Shown here: positions 29,662 to 29,663 of the stretch, in pieces
Numbering within the stretch: the first letter of the stretch is position 1
Layout of the letters: each line of letters opens with the position of its first letter
DNA from: Tieghemiomyces parasiticus
Lineage: Eukaryota > Kickxellomycota > Dimargaritomycetes > Dimargaritales > Dimargaritaceae
Assembly: GCA_027575765.1 (NCBI GenBank)
Contig: JANBPT010000581.1
Location: 1 to 29,663 of the forward strand
Reading direction: 5' to 3'
Length of the DNA stretch: 29,663 nucleotides
The notes under the pieces: model-generated
The model's database searches: none
Seen by the model: only the letters and a program-made list of their open reading frames with translations
What the model was told of the DNA's origin: nothing
Position numbers and translations under genes: made by a program

Positions 29662-29663
29662 TA

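Overview
The window looks like nuclear DNA from a GC-rich, intron-containing eukaryote, most likely an early-diverging fungus. The evidence is spliced genes with GTAAGT-type donors and short introns (107-208 nt, one of 554 nt), AATAAA poly(A) signals, TATA boxes, a fungal-type C2H2 regulator, a CDC4 closer to the yeast architecture than to animal FBW7, and a nuclear gene for the 51-kDa subunit of mitochondrial complex I (a complex that budding yeasts of the Saccharomyces group have lost). The phylum is inference; no rRNA or other phylogenetic marker is present.

Layout. Positions 1-2250 hold a divergent histone pair: the first four codons of histone H3 run off the left edge on the minus strand, and an intact intronless histone H4 lies on the plus strand. 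Positions 2879-3856 (minus) encode a C2H2 zinc-finger protein. From about 3.9 to 10.2 kb I find no supportable gene. Positions 10201-11888 (minus) are a three-exon AHA1, the Hsp90 ATPase activator, with a 19-nt last exon. On the plus strand follow mitochondrial ribosomal protein uS14m (12351-12650, intronless), a 12-exon DRG1/RBG1 GTPase (13015-15812), two-exon complex I NDUFV1 (16906-18544), an unrecognised 273-residue ORF (19137-19958), a 988-residue CDC4 F-box/WD40 protein (22510-25476) and a six-exon MAD2 (26312-27542). The last 2 kb are visibly AT-richer, have no supportable gene, and end in two copies of a 92-bp tandem repeat.

The genes are ordinary housekeeping functions: chromatin (H3/H4), chaperone control (AHA1), translation (uS14m, DRG1), respiration (NDUFV1) and cell-cycle control (CDC4 and MAD2, neighbours on one strand). 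They are not an operon, and I see no self-contained novel system. I rebuilt exon structures by matching translated segments to known family sequence and checking that donors, acceptors and phases join in frame. All the rebuilt genes give lengths close to their families: DRG1 364, NDUFV1 476, MAD2 207 and AHA1 328 residues. The points most worth a second look are the micro-exons in MAD2 (16 nt) and AHA1 (19 nt), the unrecognised ORF at 19.1 kb, the 6-kb gene-poor stretch and the AT-rich repeat-bearing right end.
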